A stretch of DNA of 24,303 nt, from the NCBI GenBank assembly GCA_964456185.1, contig CAYVZZ010000022.1:1-24303 (forward strand), given 5' to 3'. The notes beneath the pieces were generated by a model, which was not told the origin of the DNA, searched no databases, and saw only the letters and a list, made by a program, of their open reading frames with translations. This document shows positions 23,573 to 24,303 of this stretch, in pieces; position 1 is the stretch's first letter; each line of letters begins with the position of its first letter. The position numbers and the translations under genes are program-made. Origin of the DNA: CAYVZZ01 sp964456185. Lineage in GTDB: Bacteria; Pseudomonadota; Gammaproteobacteria; Pseudomonadales; Alcanivoracaceae.

Positions 23573-23596
23573 GGCTAGTACCTCCTAGGCACACGA

Positions 23597-23625
23597 TGAC
23601 GCTATAACGTTATGACGTCAAGTGG
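23597..23625 (-). promoter_or_regulatory. Promoter and palindromic operator of the RelE-type toxin-antitoxin pair
   Basis: A 24-bp palindrome (23597-23620) has arms TGACG/CGTCA and a perfect 10-bp core, ATAACGTTAT, with two mismatched pairs between them. It overlaps a TTGACG -35 on the minus strand. This suits binding of ribbon-helix-helix dimers. It lies between the attC2 core and the antitoxin start. Confidence 0.6.
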
Positions 23626-23631
23626 TCATAT

Positions 23632-23709
23632 AGCTAACGCCCGGCTCACGCGCCGGTTTGGAGCCATGAAACGGCGGAAAATCGGTCGCCGTGCAGTCGT
23701 TGGTTATGT
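23632..23709 (-). other. Integron attC recombination site 2
   Basis: A 78-bp imperfect palindrome. On the minus strand it begins ACATAAC (R'') and ends GTTAGCT (R'). The arms align as R boxes (TAAC/GTTA), an unpaired spacer (CAA against GGC), then CG-CT, CACG, CG and CCG-TTT stems. Extrahelical G, G and A lie on one arm only. The toxin stop (23706-23704) lies in R''. It shares the top-strand stretch GCTCAC...GCCG.TTTGGAGC with attC1, so the two belong to one family. Confidence 0.87.
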
Positions 23710-24006
23710 TTTGCCTTCATCGAGTTCGGACATCCGCAATAACTGGCTACTGCGGCGCACAGTCAAAACATCAACCTGATCTTTGACGCTGTAAATAACC
23801 CGATAGGCTCCAAATATCAGCTCCCTGATGCGAGGCGACTTCACCTCCGGAACCATACGTCCACTTTCAGGAAAATCAGCTAACCGCTCTACTTTGGCAA
23901 ACAAATCATCAACCCACCGTACCGCAGCATCAGGATTGTCTTCTGCAATGTACCGAGCGGTTTCCTCGACACGTTCCAGCGCAAGCGGGGACCAAACAAC
24001 CTTCAT
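23704..24006 (-). CDS. ParE/RelE-superfamily toxin
   Basis: 100 residues. WSPLALERVEETARYIAEDN at the N-terminus and RIRELIFGAYRVIYSV with VDVLTVRRSSQLLR at the C-terminus are typical of ParE-type members, which poison gyrase or cut mRNA; which of the two cannot be told. It overlaps the Phd-type antitoxin gene by 4 bp (ATGA). Its stop lies in the attC2 R'' box. Confidence 0.93.
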   Translation of the reverse strand: MKVVWSPLALERVEETARYIAEDNPDAAVRWVDDLFAKVERLADFPESGRMVPEVKSPRIRELIFGAYRVIYSVKDQVDVLTVRRSSQLLRMSELDEGKT

Positions 24007-24284
24007 CGGAGCAGCGCGCTTAAAACCCGGTCCTTCGCGTCTTCGTGCGCAACACCATTCCCGGAAGCTATCTGTTCTTCTGCCTTATACACCTCTTCAA
24101 GTATTTCCAGGCGTTCTTGCATCTTCTCGTACTCGTGAACATCCACCAGCACAGCAACGCCACGCCCCCTTTGTGTCAACACCATAGGACGGCGACTTTC
24201 ATGGAGTTGCTTTACAAATGTAGCTACTCCTGCCCGGAATTCAGACATAGGCCGGATATCTTTATCCACACGAACCCTTGACAT
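24003..24284 (-). CDS. Phd/YefM-family antitoxin
   Basis: 93 residues. The N-terminal Phd fold has IRPMSEFRAGVATFVKQL, then RRPMVLTQRGRGVAVLVDV, with a charged C-terminal helix (ERLEILEEVYKAEEQIASG) that should bind the toxin. AGGAG lies 8 nt before the ATG at 24284. It is the first gene of a cassette whose upstream boundary is outside the window. Confidence 0.93.
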   Translation of the reverse strand: MSRVRVDKDIRPMSEFRAGVATFVKQLHESRRPMVLTQRGRGVAVLVDVHEYEKMQERLEILEEVYKAEEQIASGNGVAHEDAKDRVLSALLR

Positions 24285-24303
24285 GGATGCATCTCCTAGT
24301 ACG

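Noticed and set aside
23023..23709. The two palindromes as ordinary terminators
   Set aside because: They have no T runs, the arms carry bulged bases at matching places, both toxin stops fall in the first box, and the R' cores match attC; recombination sites explain all of this better.
1..24303. CRISPR array, prophage or complete insertion sequence
   Set aside because: I saw no regularly spaced repeats, no phage structural genes and no transposase or integrase ORF in the window.

Overview
The window looks like a gammaproteobacterial chromosome with roughly balanced base composition. The signs are the aroQ-accB-accC-prmA cluster, topA, nth, mpl, dsbD, a MaeB-type malic enzyme, subclass-I fpr, an AlgP-like lysine-rich protein and a tRNA gene with CCA encoded. 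I cannot name the genus. A pyrophosphate-type phosphofructokinase and a soluble acyl-ACP desaturase are the less common core genes.

Layout. 1-1666: 5' two thirds of topA (minus). 2002-3445: a secreted protein of unknown function and a UspA-type stress protein. 3429-4330 (minus): a dienelactone hydrolase gene broken by a 160-bp inverted-repeat element (a MITE) flanked by TTAA. 4381-6556: nth (plus) facing mpl and a coupled small membrane protein gene (minus). 6670-9807: pfp and dsbD. 9944-13084: the aroQ-accB-accC-prmA operon. 13089-15387: a PF06189-type nucleotidase, the AlgP-like protein and a small membrane protein. 15447-15523: tRNA-Pro(CGG). 15560-19110 (minus): a 70-aa membrane protein, maeB and fpr. 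19232-21291: an NlpE-like lipoprotein, the acyl-ACP desaturase and a DUF4124 protein. 21413-22639: an alpha/beta hydrolase-OsmC fusion.

The accessory part is 22674-24303, all on the minus strand: an SMR-family exporter, a RelB/CopG-RelE type toxin-antitoxin pair and a Phd-ParE type pair. Each toxin gene ends inside an imperfect palindrome with the full architecture of an integron attC site: R boxes, unpaired spacer, L boxes and extrahelical G and A. I read this as the end of an integron cassette array, or a cluster of attC sites without an integrase. The integrase, if present, should lie beyond base 24303.

Themes. Fatty-acid synthesis and modification (accBC, acyl-ACP desaturase), central carbon metabolism (pfp, maeB), redox and stress defence (dsbD, fpr, UspA, OsmC fusion), envelope upkeep (mpl, NlpE-like) and DNA upkeep (topA, nth). 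The most informative structures are the two attC sites, the MITE whose removal exactly restores an open reading frame, and several palindromes placed on predicted promoters.
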